From: Euryarchaeota archaeon UBA258
Lineage (GTDB): Archaea > Thermoplasmatota > Poseidoniia > Poseidoniales > Poseidoniaceae
Assembly: GCA_002502605.1 (NCBI GenBank)
Contig: DAPR01000041.1
Coordinates: 1-14,748, forward strand
Length of the DNA: 14,748 nt
Direction of reading: 5' to 3'
This document shows positions 6,566-14,383 of this stretch, one piece after another (the stretch's first letter is position 1; every line of letters starts with the position of its first letter). Under the pieces are notes generated by a model. The model was not told the origin of the DNA, made no database searches, and saw only the letters and a program-made list of their open reading frames with translations. The position numbers and the translations under genes were made by a program.

Positions 6566-7513
6566 TCATGAGGCTTGTTCTTGGTTAGGGCGGTCGTGAA
6601 CCGCCCATTTCGCCGGTGGCTTTGAAACAAAGATCCTCTCAATGTTCGCCCAATTCACTTCTCGTGCCTGCTTTTCGCCGACCACATGCATATTGAGGGA
6701 CAAACCGTACGGCACTTTCGCCACAATGTGCTTTGACCCACGGCTTAAGCGAACTTCGGTGGGGTTGTTTGAGAACAAGGAAAAGAGCGAGCGTCGCTGA
6801 GTAAGCGACGCTTCAACATCGGTGTCTCGAGCTGCGAACCAGTCATCCACCTCTTTGCCCAAGCCGAGTCCAAACACATCGCCTTTCAGCAACAACCCTC
6901 CATTCAAATGAACTTCATCCCACGTGTTGAATCCTTCGAGCGTGTCGACCAAGTCAGGATTCAACTCACCTGGCTTGGTTGATTCGAGCACCTTAATCAA
7001 CCCCGCTTCATCAACCATTTCAGCCTTCAAATCGCCAGGTATGTCTGGCCATTCAAGCCTTTGATGCGTCATCGCTACAATGACTCTGAACTCCAATTTG
7101 TCTTTGCCGGTAAGGTCAAGGCGCTTATTGTGCAATGCTGCGAGGAGATCGGCCTTGCGAGCGATACGGTCGGCGACGCCGTCGTGATTGTGTTTGCTGC
7201 CGTTCTTACGGTTCTGAATGAAGTGATGCTCTTTTGTGATCACGAAGGAGCCAGCCCAGTGCTTTTGTTCCACAACTAACATCGTGTTGCCACCAATAAT
7301 GACCATGTCAATTTCCCGACGACCACCATCTGGATCTGGAATCCGCACAGACTCATAGATGTTCCATCCATTTTTGCGCCCCGCAGCACGCGAGAGTTTA
7401 GCAAGGCGAGTTTCAGCCAAGTCGCCAGCGCGATGAATATCATCATGGGGGAACGATTGACGTCGAGCCCGCCACCATTTCCATCGGATGCTAAAGGACA
7501 TAATTTCATTCAC
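6566..7513 (-). CDS. NERD-domain (nuclease-related) protein
   Basis: 315 residues from a GTG at 7513 whose bases overlap the stop of the HAD gene (GTGA), suggesting coupled translation; an ATG at 7501 four codons in is the alternative. The N-terminal half carries the NERD pattern: HRAGDLAETRLAKL (27-40, with the Gly and Glu of the first helix), REIDMVIIGGNTMLVVEQKHWAG (66-88), where Asp69, Glu82 and Lys84 would be the PD-(D/E)xK-type metal site (D...ExK written as VVEQKHW). The domain is predicted to act on DNA, but activity is shown for few members. The remaining 170 residues (RVIVAMTHQRLEWPD, then a Gly/Leu stretch at 205-218, DDWFAARD at 223-230 and a basic tail) match nothing I know. No helicase or kinase domain is attached, unlike many NERD proteins. 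No signal peptide or membrane helix. Confidence 0.75.
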   Translation of the reverse strand: MNEIMSFSIRWKWWRARRQSFPHDDIHRAGDLAETRLAKLSRAAGRKNGWNIYESVRIPDPDGGRREIDMVIIGGNTMLVVEQKHWAGSFVITKEHHFIQNRKNGSKHNHDGVADRIARKADLLAALHNKRLDLTGKDKLEFRVIVAMTHQRLEWPDIPGDLKAEMVDEAGLIKVLESTKPGELNPDLVDTLEGFNTWDEVHLNGGLLLKGDVFGLGLGKEVDDWFAARDTDVEASLTQRRSLFSLFSNNPTEVRLSRGSKHIVAKVPYGLSLNMHVVGEKQAREVNWANIERIFVSKPPAKWAVHDRPNQEQAS

Positions 7514-8298
7514 CGAAGAAGTTCATCCACGCTTTCCACAATCAGCATAGGTTGCTGTTCAGCGGTTTCGCCTAAGGCTGCAACATCCTCTCTAGTCGCT
7601 TCTCCAGAAAGCACGAGCACACCAACACAACCGGCTCTTGTGGCCATAGCGATGTCTGTGTACAAACGGTCACCCACCATGGCGCACTTTTTGGGATCAA
7701 GCCCCAACGCCTCGATTTTGTGTAAAATCATGCCAGCATTTGGCTTCCCTGTGATGTGGACGGGGTCGACGCCGGTGGTTGCCTTGAGCATGGCAAGATA
7801 GGCTCCTACGTCGGGAAGGCCTCCATCGGGAGAGGGGCACACCATGTCAGGGTGGCTTGCGACCAAAGGCACACCGGCGTGCAGGTGGATGCTTGCTGTC
7901 GAGATTTTTTCATAATTGATCTCAGTATCGTAGCCAAGAACAACGTATTGCGGCTCTGAAGAGTCGGTATCAATGCCCTTTTCTTCGAGCATTGCGCGCA
8001 TCCCCTCTGTGCCGATTAACCATGTTTTTGTGATGTTTTCCTTGGCCAGCCAAGCCAGCAAATCATGCGTGGAAAGGAGAATTTCTTCGGATGTAGCGGG
8101 AATTCCAAACCCTTCCAGTTTTGTCAAGTATTGATCAACAGAACGGCTGGAGTTGTTCGATAGAAAGTACCTTGCAACACCTTGGTCGTCGCAACGCTGG
8201 AGAAAATCCATGGCTCCAGGAATCAAGGCGCCACCTAAGTAAATCGTACCATCGAGGTCGAGGAACACCGCTTCAATTCCCTCGAGGCTTGCGTCCAT
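7510..8298 (-). CDS. HAD-superfamily phosphatase, subclass IIA (NagD / 4-nitrophenylphosphatase-like)
   Basis: 262 residues, usual length. HAD motif I is FLDLDGTIYLGG (12-23; nucleophile Asp14 and Asp16), motif II YFLSNNSSRS (44-53, Ser47), motif III Lys in ITGKPNAGMI (182-191, Lys185) and motif IV MVGDRLYTDI (207-216, Asp210 and Asp215). The C2 cap contains VVLGYDTEINYEKIS and ASHPDMVCPSPDGGLPDVG, the hallmark of NagD-type enzymes that remove phosphate from small molecules such as nucleotides, sugar phosphates or phosphoglycolate. Substrate cannot be told. It starts at ATG 8298, 11 bp after the geranylgeranyl reductase stop, with GGTGAAGG just upstream as ribosome-binding site, and its stop overlaps the NERD start. 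It is clearly co-transcribed with both. Confidence 0.9.
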   Translation of the reverse strand: MDASLEGIEAVFLDLDGTIYLGGALIPGAMDFLQRCDDQGVARYFLSNNSSRSVDQYLTKLEGFGIPATSEEILLSTHDLLAWLAKENITKTWLIGTEGMRAMLEEKGIDTDSSEPQYVVLGYDTEINYEKISTASIHLHAGVPLVASHPDMVCPSPDGGLPDVGAYLAMLKATTGVDPVHITGKPNAGMILHKIEALGLDPKKCAMVGDRLYTDIAMATRAGCVGVLVLSGEATREDVAALGETAEQQPMLIVESVDELLR

Positions 8299-8309
8299 CG
8301 TCCTTCACC

Positions 8310-9689
8310 TCAAAAGAGCAGCGTTTTCATCATGAACCATGGCGAATGCAGGTCTTCTTGAGCCTCTTTGCTGGCAATCATCTCTGTTATTATTTCCTGC
8401 AAAGCAGGCTTCTTTTTCGCCTTCCCCATAAACCAGTTGAGGAGCCATGAACGCCGACTCAACTTTTGCATTCGGAACGAATTGATCAACTCTGGCCCCA
8501 GTGCGGCCCAAACTTCTTCTTGATACTCAAGTGGAGTTTTTTGCTCGACAATATGGCGAGCAGCCATTTCCCCAGTGACCAAAGCGTTTCCAACACCTTC
8601 GCCTGAAAAAGGATCGACCAATGAAGCAGCGTCACCAACAAGTTTGATGCCATTCATGCTTGAGCGGCGAGGGTTCAATTTGGACTTTTTACGAGGTGAT
8701 CCAAATGGCAATTGCCAACCTTTTGCGGAGCCGGGGACCATTTCAGCCTCAGCAAAACGGTCTTTGAACATCGGATGATTTGCAATCACTTCTGCTTGGA
8801 GTGCCTTCAGCTTCTTCTTCTGCTTATCGAGCAAACTCATGACCATGCCGATGCCGACATTGACAACATTTTCAGAGACGGGGAAGATCCAGAAATACCC
8901 GGGATTAATCGAATCAACGAAGTGAATTTCAATGTCGCCGGTGCTTGTCTCGCATCCCTTGACGTTGGTCCAGTATTCGCGGTATCCGCCACAGTAGTGG
9001 TCGCGGTCAACCATAGGTTCGCTGTAACTCGCAGCAACAACAGACTTTGCAACCGGGCAGAGGTAGCCTCCAGCGCCGACAATTTCCTTAGAGTGGAAGG
9101 TGAATTCCTCTCCCTTTCTTCCGCCAATTCGTACCACAACGGCACGGGCGTGGCGTGCATCCCCACTTCCTTCGCCGGGGTCTTCGCCACCGTTTCCATC
9201 GTCAAACAGAACGCTTCGGACGTCGCCACCTTGGATAACCGATCCACCAGCTTCACGAACCATGCCTTGGCATCGGCTGAACAAAAGCGCATCGAATTGA
9301 GCGCGGGGCAGGGCATAGCCAGCCTCGAGTCGCTCAACTGCTTCTTCGGGCAGTGGGACACGGACCGCATTTCCGCTTGGGGATGAAAACACAATGCCTG
9401 TGACTCGGAAATGTGGTGTTGCTTCGAGGTCTGCTTTGACACCGAGGGCCGCAACGTGGCCGAGGGATTTTCCACCCACTGCATCGCCACAGACTTTGTC
9501 GCGCGGCCAGACGCCTTTCTCAATCAGCAAAACCTTCTTTCCGGACATGGCTAAGTAGCCTGCAGCAGACGATCCACCAGGGCCTCCCCCAACGACGATG
9601 GCATCAAAAACGGCATCATTTTTCGGTACGGGGCCAGTTTCGATTGGTTGTTCCCAAAGTCGTCCAACTGAAGCCTTCGCATCGGTCAT
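8310..9689 (-). CDS. Geranylgeranyl reductase family FAD-dependent oxidoreductase
   Basis: 459 residues from ATG 9689. FAD-binding VVGGGPGGSSAAGYLA (32-47) and LLIEKG (54-59) open the fold; PRDKVCGDAVGGKSL (62-76) is the signature of the geranylgeranyl reductase group; PGYFWIFP (263-270) and LVGDAASLVDPFSGEGVGNAL (350-370) complete the pattern. Archaeal members saturate the isoprenoid chains of membrane lipids. The C-terminus ends in amphipathic/hydrophobic helices that may touch the membrane. Two oddities: a Gly/Asp/Glu-rich insertion at 163-180, and GAGGYLCP (205-212), where many relatives have GADG. The frame stays open upstream to ATG 9734 and beyond, but the extra residues are Pro/Gly-rich and unlike the family, so 9689 is preferred. 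It heads the five-gene cluster and is divergent from the EamA permease with 104 bp between starts. Other substrates (quinone side chains, carotenoid precursors) are possible. Confidence 0.88.
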   Translation of the reverse strand: MTDAKASVGRLWEQPIETGPVPKNDAVFDAIVVGGGPGGSSAAGYLAMSGKKVLLIEKGVWPRDKVCGDAVGGKSLGHVAALGVKADLEATPHFRVTGIVFSSPSGNAVRVPLPEEAVERLEAGYALPRAQFDALLFSRCQGMVREAGGSVIQGGDVRSVLFDDGNGGEDPGEGSGDARHARAVVVRIGGRKGEEFTFHSKEIVGAGGYLCPVAKSVVAASYSEPMVDRDHYCGGYREYWTNVKGCETSTGDIEIHFVDSINPGYFWIFPVSENVVNVGIGMVMSLLDKQKKKLKALQAEVIANHPMFKDRFAEAEMVPGSAKGWQLPFGSPRKKSKLNPRRSSMNGIKLVGDAASLVDPFSGEGVGNALVTGEMAARHIVEQKTPLEYQEEVWAALGPELINSFRMQKLSRRSWLLNWFMGKAKKKPALQEIITEMIASKEAQEDLHSPWFMMKTLLF

Positions 9690-9793
9690 GATTGGCACAC
9701 GACCTATCCACCCCTTGAGTGTTCGCGTTGCCATCGTTGGAAAGCCACCATCTTCACCGTTATCCTCATGCGGCGAAGGCCCAAGGCCGACCC
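9690..9793. promoter_or_regulatory. Divergent promoter gap between geranylgeranyl reductase and EamA permease
   Basis: This 104-bp gap must hold the promoters of both the five-gene minus-strand cluster and the plus-strand transporter/PLP-enzyme operon if the chosen starts are right. Unlike the other divergent gaps it is GC-rich and shows no convincing TATA box or inverted repeat; both flanking reading frames stay open through it, which is why longer starts (9734 minus, 9719 plus) remain possible. Confidence 0.3.
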
Positions 9794-10768
9794 ATGGGGG
9801 AGGTGGCCGAATCGACCGTCCACCCTCCATCCATCGACTCTGAGGGGCTAGGCCAGCGCAAAGTTGCAATCGCCGCCTTACTCGTTGTCACCTCGGTATG
9901 GGGCGCCACGTTCATTTGGATGAAGCAGGCCCTTAACGCCCTACAACCAGAAATTGAAACCTATGGGAGCAACCGTGTGGTTGGCGTGTTGGTCGCAGCG
10001 CGTTTCGCAATCGCCGCAATCGTCATGTTCGTGTTCTTTTCAAAGGCACGCAAAGCCCTCTGGGAGCCTGAGCAATGGAAGGGTGGTGCCATTCTGGGCG
10101 GGTTGATGCTCATCGGGTTTGTCACGCAAATGATCGGGTTAGACGAAATCAATCCTGCAGTTTCGGCCTTTTTGACCTCACTTTACGTTGTCTTCACCGC
10201 GACGATTACAATTTTCATGACCCGGAAGCGCCCCTCTCGAGTGCTCTTATTTGGTGTCGTTCTGGCAACCTTTGGTGCAGGTTTTATTCAAGGCCCTCCC
10301 CATCTTACCTGGGGCTTTGGAGAGGCACTCACCGTCGTGTGCGCCGTGTTCTTTGCCCTCCACATTATCTACACTCAGAAAATCACTCAAGAGATGGACC
10401 CAATTGGCGTCACACAAACATCGTTCGCCGTTGTTGCCATAGGTGCGGTTGCAATGACCTTGCTGCTTGGCGGTGGCCAAACGGTCGACGAGTGGAGTTT
10501 TGTCATCGACGACGGGGTTCTTATTCCGGTTCTTTGCTTAGGCATTGGAGGCTCGTTTTTCTGCTTGCTTTTACTGAACATGTTCCAACGCTATCTTCAC
10601 CCGATACAAGCTGCAATCATCTATGCCTTCGAGCCCGTTTGGGCGACCATGTATGGTTTGGGGTTGGACTTGGTTGATTGGAGCGCATGGATCCTCGTTG
10701 GCGGCGGAGCCTTGTTTTTAGGAAACATTGTCGTTGAATTGTTCACACATGGCGATGAGGAAGAGTAA
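9794..10768 (+). CDS. EamA / DMT-superfamily permease
   Basis: 324 residues from ATG 9794, with ten predicted membrane helices in two EamA repeats. The first helix carries the family mark SVWGATFIWMKQAL (34-47); MIGLDEINPAVSAFLTSLYVVF (113-134) is the typical helix 3-4 stretch; the second repeat ends with YAFEPVWATMYGLGLDLVDWSAWILVGG, the usual E-P-V motif (280-281). DMT permeases of this type export amino acids, nucleotides or other metabolites. Here the next genes are a Cys/Met enzyme and a LysE-type exporter, so an amino-acid or thiol-related cargo is a fair inference. The frame is open to a GTG at 9719, but those added residues are polar and precede a soluble tail, so ATG 9794 is chosen. 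37 bp separates it from the PLP enzyme. Confidence 0.85.
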   Translation: MGEVAESTVHPPSIDSEGLGQRKVAIAALLVVTSVWGATFIWMKQALNALQPEIETYGSNRVVGVLVAARFAIAAIVMFVFFSKARKALWEPEQWKGGAILGGLMLIGFVTQMIGLDEINPAVSAFLTSLYVVFTATITIFMTRKRPSRVLLFGVVLATFGAGFIQGPPHLTWGFGEALTVVCAVFFALHIIYTQKITQEMDPIGVTQTSFAVVAIGAVAMTLLLGGGQTVDEWSFVIDDGVLIPVLCLGIGGSFFCLLLLNMFQRYLHPIQAAIIYAFEPVWATMYGLGLDLVDWSAWILVGGGALFLGNIVVELFTHGDEEE

Positions 10769-10805
10769 ATTGCGGCCTGCAACTCGTGAGCAAATGAGGG
10801 GCTCC

Positions 10806-11990
10806 ATGGGCGACGAAGAATCACAATCATACGAAGGATTCGGAACCAAGGCGGTGCACAGTGGCACAAATCATATTGGTGACGCAGTGAACACACCAAT
10901 CTTCCAATCTTCGACCTACAAGCTGACCGATGAGCGGTACGCTGGCTGGGCCGCTGGTGCCCAACACACCCTCCTTTACGCCCGCTTATCTTCGGTCAAT
11001 TCCGATGCTGTCGCTCAGAAATTAACCGCAATGGAATGCGGCGAAGATGCGGAAACTTTCGCCTCTGGAATGGCTGCAATCTCCACCACCCTCATGTCGT
11101 TTTTGAGCGCTGGCGATCACATTGTTGCCTCAACAGACGTGTACGGAGGGACCTACGGTTTGATGACCGAGGAACTTCCGAGGTTCGGTATTGAAACAAC
11201 CATGGCCGACATGCGCGATCCTTCCTCATACGAGGCCGCAATACAGCCAAACACGAAGATCCTCTACATTGAAACGTTGACAAATCCAGTGCTCAAAGTG
11301 TGTGATATTCCCGCAATGGTCGAGGTTGCAAAGCGCCACAATCTCATGTGCATTATTGACAACACCTTTGCCTCTCCATGGGCTTGCCAGCCCCTCACAA
11401 TGGGCGTTGATTTGGTGATCCATTCCACCACCAAGTACCTCGGCGGCCACTCGGACATTATCGGAGGGGCGGTCGTTGGCTCCAAGGAACACATCGCTCA
11501 AATCTTCCCACGCAAGGTCCACTTTGGCGGCAGTCCAGACCCGCACAACTGCTACCTCTTGGAGCGGGGCATGCGCACCCTCCATGTTCGAATGCCGACC
11601 CTTTGCAGCAATGCTGCAACGCTCGCGCAACGGCTTGAAGCCCACCCGATGATTGAACGCGTCAACCACACCTCTCTCAAATCCCATGATGATTATGAAG
11701 TCGCCCAACGGGTCATGCCAAAGGGCACCGGTATGATCGGATTTGTTGTCAAAGGTGGGGACGAAGCCGCACTCAAATTCATGCGCGGCTTGACCATGAT
11801 TTACGAAGCCACAAGCCTCGGGGGCGTCGAATCGCTTGTCGAATGCCCGTTCAACTCCAGTCACATGATGATCCCAGAAGATGTACGGCATGCGGCCGGT
11901 TTGGTTCCAGGTTTTGTCCGGATGAGCATCGGCATCGAAGATGTTGAAGACTTGTGGGCGGACATCGAGCGCGGCTTCGCTCACGTTTGA
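10806..11990 (+). CDS. Cys/Met-metabolism PLP-dependent enzyme (cystathionine gamma-synthase / lyase family)
   Basis: 394 residues from ATG 10806, chosen because GAGGGG sits 6 bp upstream and the protein then begins just before GFGTKAVHSG (11-20), the standard opening of the family. The earlier ATGs (10749, 10755, 10794) add residues that mostly overlap the permease gene. PLP-binding residues are visible: Tyr58 and Arg60 in YAR, ASGMAAI (86-92), the stacking Tyr113 in DVYGGTYG, Asp185 in IIDNTFA and the Schiff-base Lys210 in HSTTKYLGGHSD. The substrate-side block SLGGVESLVECP (337-348) is also intact. The family includes cystathionine gamma-synthase, cystathionine beta/gamma-lyase and methionine gamma-lyase, and sequence alone does not separate them. 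Unusual: after YAR the expected NPT is replaced by LSSVNS. Lies between two putative exporters, probably one operon. Confidence 0.88.
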   Translation: MGDEESQSYEGFGTKAVHSGTNHIGDAVNTPIFQSSTYKLTDERYAGWAAGAQHTLLYARLSSVNSDAVAQKLTAMECGEDAETFASGMAAISTTLMSFLSAGDHIVASTDVYGGTYGLMTEELPRFGIETTMADMRDPSSYEAAIQPNTKILYIETLTNPVLKVCDIPAMVEVAKRHNLMCIIDNTFASPWACQPLTMGVDLVIHSTTKYLGGHSDIIGGAVVGSKEHIAQIFPRKVHFGGSPDPHNCYLLERGMRTLHVRMPTLCSNAATLAQRLEAHPMIERVNHTSLKSHDDYEVAQRVMPKGTGMIGFVVKGGDEAALKFMRGLTMIYEATSLGGVESLVECPFNSSHMMIPEDVRHAAGLVPGFVRMSIGIEDVEDLWADIERGFAHV

Positions 11991-12008
11991 GGACAAAGGG
12001 GCCATAGC

Positions 12009-12611
12009 ATGGAAACAACAGCGCTGATTGCGTTGCTTGTGTTCATTGTACCAATGTGCTTCACGCCGGGCCCTAACAACATGCTTTGCGCCGCACATGG
12101 TGCGCAGCATGGATTTCGATCAACGGTTCCATTGACCTTGGGCATGCTCACAGGTTGGACCGTGCTCGGTACAATTGTCGGTGGTGCGATTGTAATGATA
12201 GAAGCCAATCAGTTCATCTTCACAGGGCTGACATACATCGGTGCAGCCTATATTGCGTACCTTGGTGTTTCAATTGCAAGAACACAGCCAAAGCCGCACG
12301 GCGAGGCTGATGAAACCGAACGCCTTGGTTTTCAGACAGGCGTTCTGCTCCAGTTCGTCAACGGCAAAGCATGGATTCATTTCTTAGCAATTATGGCTAC
12401 TTGGGGCGACTTATTTGGCCCAGGACTCTTGAGCAAGTTGGCGCTCTTAACCATCAATGGCTTTGTCGGCTATCCCGCAGTTTTGGTTTGGGCGGCGTTT
12501 GGAGTCGGCCTCAGAAAAGCATTCACTTCTCAAGAAAACGCTAAGCGACTCAACGTCGGGCTAGGGGGCTCACTCGTCGTGCTCGCTGTTTGGATCCTAT
12601 TGCCTCACTGA
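12009..12611 (+). CDS. LysE/RhtB-family amino-acid exporter
   Basis: 200 residues with about six membrane helices, the usual size. The family signature TPGPNNM (19-25) lies at the end of helix 1, followed by HGAQHGFRSTVPLTLGMLTGW (30-50), in which the GxxxG-type small-residue pattern of the RhtB group is seen. A charged loop (about 93-107) divides the protein in half, and LQFVNGKAWIHFLA (115-128) corresponds to the conserved NPK/NGKA region of helix 4. Members pump out lysine, threonine, homoserine, cysteine derivatives or other amino acids. It begins 18 bp after the PLP enzyme, so an amino acid made or released by that enzyme is a reasonable candidate cargo. It faces the 585-residue gene tail to tail with only 6 bp between stops. 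Confidence 0.88.
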   Translation: METTALIALLVFIVPMCFTPGPNNMLCAAHGAQHGFRSTVPLTLGMLTGWTVLGTIVGGAIVMIEANQFIFTGLTYIGAAYIAYLGVSIARTQPKPHGEADETERLGFQTGVLLQFVNGKAWIHFLAIMATWGDLFGPGLLSKLALLTINGFVGYPAVLVWAAFGVGLRKAFTSQENAKRLNVGLGGSLVVLAVWILLPH

Positions 12612-12617
12612 ATGAGT

Positions 12618-14375
12618 TTAGGATGATTGGCCGGTGACCACTTTGAGTGCATCAAAGGCTTCTTGCCAGGCATCTTGAAGTGCCTCGATTTCAGATTCAT
12701 CATTACATTCAAGCAATGTTTCCCCCGAACTCAGAAGTTCTTTGGTTGCACTCAGCCAAGCGCCAGCGCGGTCTCGTGCGTTCGCTTCAAAGTGCCAGTC
12801 TTGGCCTGCAGATCGACCTGCAGCCAACAACCAAGCCCACGAAGCCGCCGCCTCATCGATGGTAGGATGGCGCGATGTTGCCACCCGCTCGGCTTTCCCC
12901 ATGCCTTCGAGTAAACCTTGCAACACCAAATCGTGAACACGACCAGCGCCGCCAGAAAAATCACCGCTTCGGGTTGGGAATCGTGCAACCCTTCGCGCCT
13001 GTGTTCGGGCAGAGTCAAGGCTTTTCAGGAATGTACCAAAGGGCTGTGGTTTTTTGTTTTGCTTTTTCCAAATTTCTTCAGCTTCAACGCCCTCAATGCC
13101 AAGGCCAGCCAGTCCGGCCATGCCCCACTTTTCCCACATGGGGCCAAGGATGTTGCCGCAACTCGTCCCACTCATAATTTCAAGCGCCTTGCCTTTGCGG
13201 TCGACGATGTCGCCCCGAGGGTTGATTCGAACGCCCATTTCTTCAGTCGGCCCTTCCGCCATCGATGCGAGGAGCATGTGAGCAGCAAGATGCCGCTCAT
13301 CGTTTGATCCGGGGTGCTCAGCAAGCCCTTCCTCAATGTTGGTCAAATCGTTGCCTTCAATCCACATCTCGCCCAAGAGAAGCCCTTCATCGACGGAGTC
13401 GAGAACGGCACGGCGAACCGCCATGGCAATCAATCCCTCATTCATTGTGAGTCCTTGCCACGCATCGATGACCTTGTCGATGCCTTCAGCAGATGCTTCG
13501 GGCAGGGCTTTGCCTTCAGGCCAACCCTTTGGGGCCCACTTTGCTTCAATGGTGAGGATTGATGGAAGGAACGGGGGCAGCATCGATAATGCGAGATGGT
13601 GAATGAACGAAGCTTCCTTCTTTCCTGAATCGCCCAGCCGATCAAGCCCGATTGCTGCAATTGGACCGTGCTTGAATGTAAAGCGAACATAGCCTTCGGA
13701 ACTCGGCTCAAACTCGAGGACAGCGCTTGGATCAAGCCCTTCTGTGACCCACACGGGCAAAGCGATTGATTCGTCACGAGAAAATGAGAATCTTGCTCGG
13801 TCCAAGACATCTTCAAGCCATTCATCTGGAGGCGAGGGCTTTGGCCCAGTGCACACGAATCCGCCCTTCCAAGTAAAGAAAAACATACCTCGCTTGGCAT
13901 GATCTTCCCACGGCAGCATTCGCAATGTAAGGTGAGAATGGTTTTGCAATCCTGCAAGGTACCCTTGTTTTCCGTCACCCCGTCGAATGAACGAAGCCGT
14001 GCCGAACGAGCCGGAACTGAAATTTCCAACCATTTTGAATTCTTCATCATGGGTGGCATGGAGGGAGCCGGCGAACGCTTTTGCAACCGGATCGCCACGC
14101 TTTGACATCATTCGTTTATTGAGCCAACGAACATCGTTTTTCTTCTTGATGATTTTTCGAAGTTCCTTCAAGGTCTTCGTGACCGGGTCCACGCGGCCCC
14201 AACGGAGTCGCCCTTTCCACGTCATCTGGGGCAATTTAGACTCGGGATCTTCAAGCAACTGCGCCAATTCCCGCTTGATTCGATTTGCTGTGGCCTCATT
14301 GGCTTGCTTCGTCCCACGCATGCGAACCCGTTGCTTCTTCTGCCCCGGAAATTCGACTTTGGATGGTGCTGCCAT
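12618..14375 (-). CDS. Uncharacterised 585-residue soluble protein
   Basis: I do not recognise this protein. No signal peptide or membrane helix is visible, so it should be cytoplasmic. The first 95 residues are strongly basic (KKQRVRMRG at 13-21, RKIIKKK at 73-79, LNKRMMSKRG at 85-94), as in proteins that bind nucleic acid or the ribosome. A strand-rich middle follows (about 112-280): FSSGSFGTASFIRRGDG, the aromatic MFFFTWKGGFVCTG (164-177) and YVRFTFKHGPIAAIGLD. The C-terminal half is mostly helical and acidic (296-375, 445-580), with many Trp and Ala residues. Only three Cys are present (175, 406, 557). Codon use looks like its neighbours, so recent transfer is not suggested. It starts at ATG 14375 and is monocistronic; a 10-bp inverted repeat sits 8-41 bp upstream. 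It is probably lineage-specific. Confidence 0.75.
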   Translation of the reverse strand: MAAPSKVEFPGQKKQRVRMRGTKQANEATANRIKRELAQLLEDPESKLPQMTWKGRLRWGRVDPVTKTLKELRKIIKKKNDVRWLNKRMMSKRGDPVAKAFAGSLHATHDEEFKMVGNFSSGSFGTASFIRRGDGKQGYLAGLQNHSHLTLRMLPWEDHAKRGMFFFTWKGGFVCTGPKPSPPDEWLEDVLDRARFSFSRDESIALPVWVTEGLDPSAVLEFEPSSEGYVRFTFKHGPIAAIGLDRLGDSGKKEASFIHHLALSMLPPFLPSILTIEAKWAPKGWPEGKALPEASAEGIDKVIDAWQGLTMNEGLIAMAVRRAVLDSVDEGLLLGEMWIEGNDLTNIEEGLAEHPGSNDERHLAAHMLLASMAEGPTEEMGVRINPRGDIVDRKGKALEIMSGTSCGNILGPMWEKWGMAGLAGLGIEGVEAEEIWKKQNKKPQPFGTFLKSLDSARTQARRVARFPTRSGDFSGGAGRVHDLVLQGLLEGMGKAERVATSRHPTIDEAAASWAWLLAAGRSAGQDWHFEANARDRAGAWLSATKELLSSGETLLECNDESEIEALQDAWQEAFDALKVVTGQSS

Positions 14376-14383
14376 GGATGCCC

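Noticed and set aside
6564..6573. Perfect palindrome CCTCATGAGG at the end of the NERD gene
   Set aside because: It includes the stop codon, has no loop or T-run, and 10-bp palindromes are expected by chance in 14.7 kb.
6566..8298. NERD protein and neighbours as a new anti-phage defence system
   Set aside because: There are no other defence-type genes, no mobile-element context and no foreign base composition nearby; the partners are housekeeping-like enzymes and small transporters.
8837..9523. 228-codon minus-strand frame within the geranylgeranyl reductase
   Set aside because: Same strand but a different frame from a gene with a full set of FAD motifs; Ser/Thr/Ala-rich low-information sequence, no start signal.
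9719..9869. Overlapping N-terminal extensions of the geranylgeranyl reductase (to 9869) and EamA permease (from GTG 9719)
   Set aside because: They would make the two divergent genes overlap and leave no promoter; the added residues do not resemble either family's N-terminus.
11226..12110. 294-codon open frame on the minus strand
   Set aside because: It lies antisense to the PLP enzyme, whose motifs are complete. The translation is rich in His/Cys/Trp with no domain-like pattern, as expected from a shadow frame.
13442..14098. 218-codon minus-strand frame within the 585-residue gene
   Set aside because: The long frame spans it completely and is not interrupted; the shorter frame has shadow-like Ser/Leu/Arg composition.
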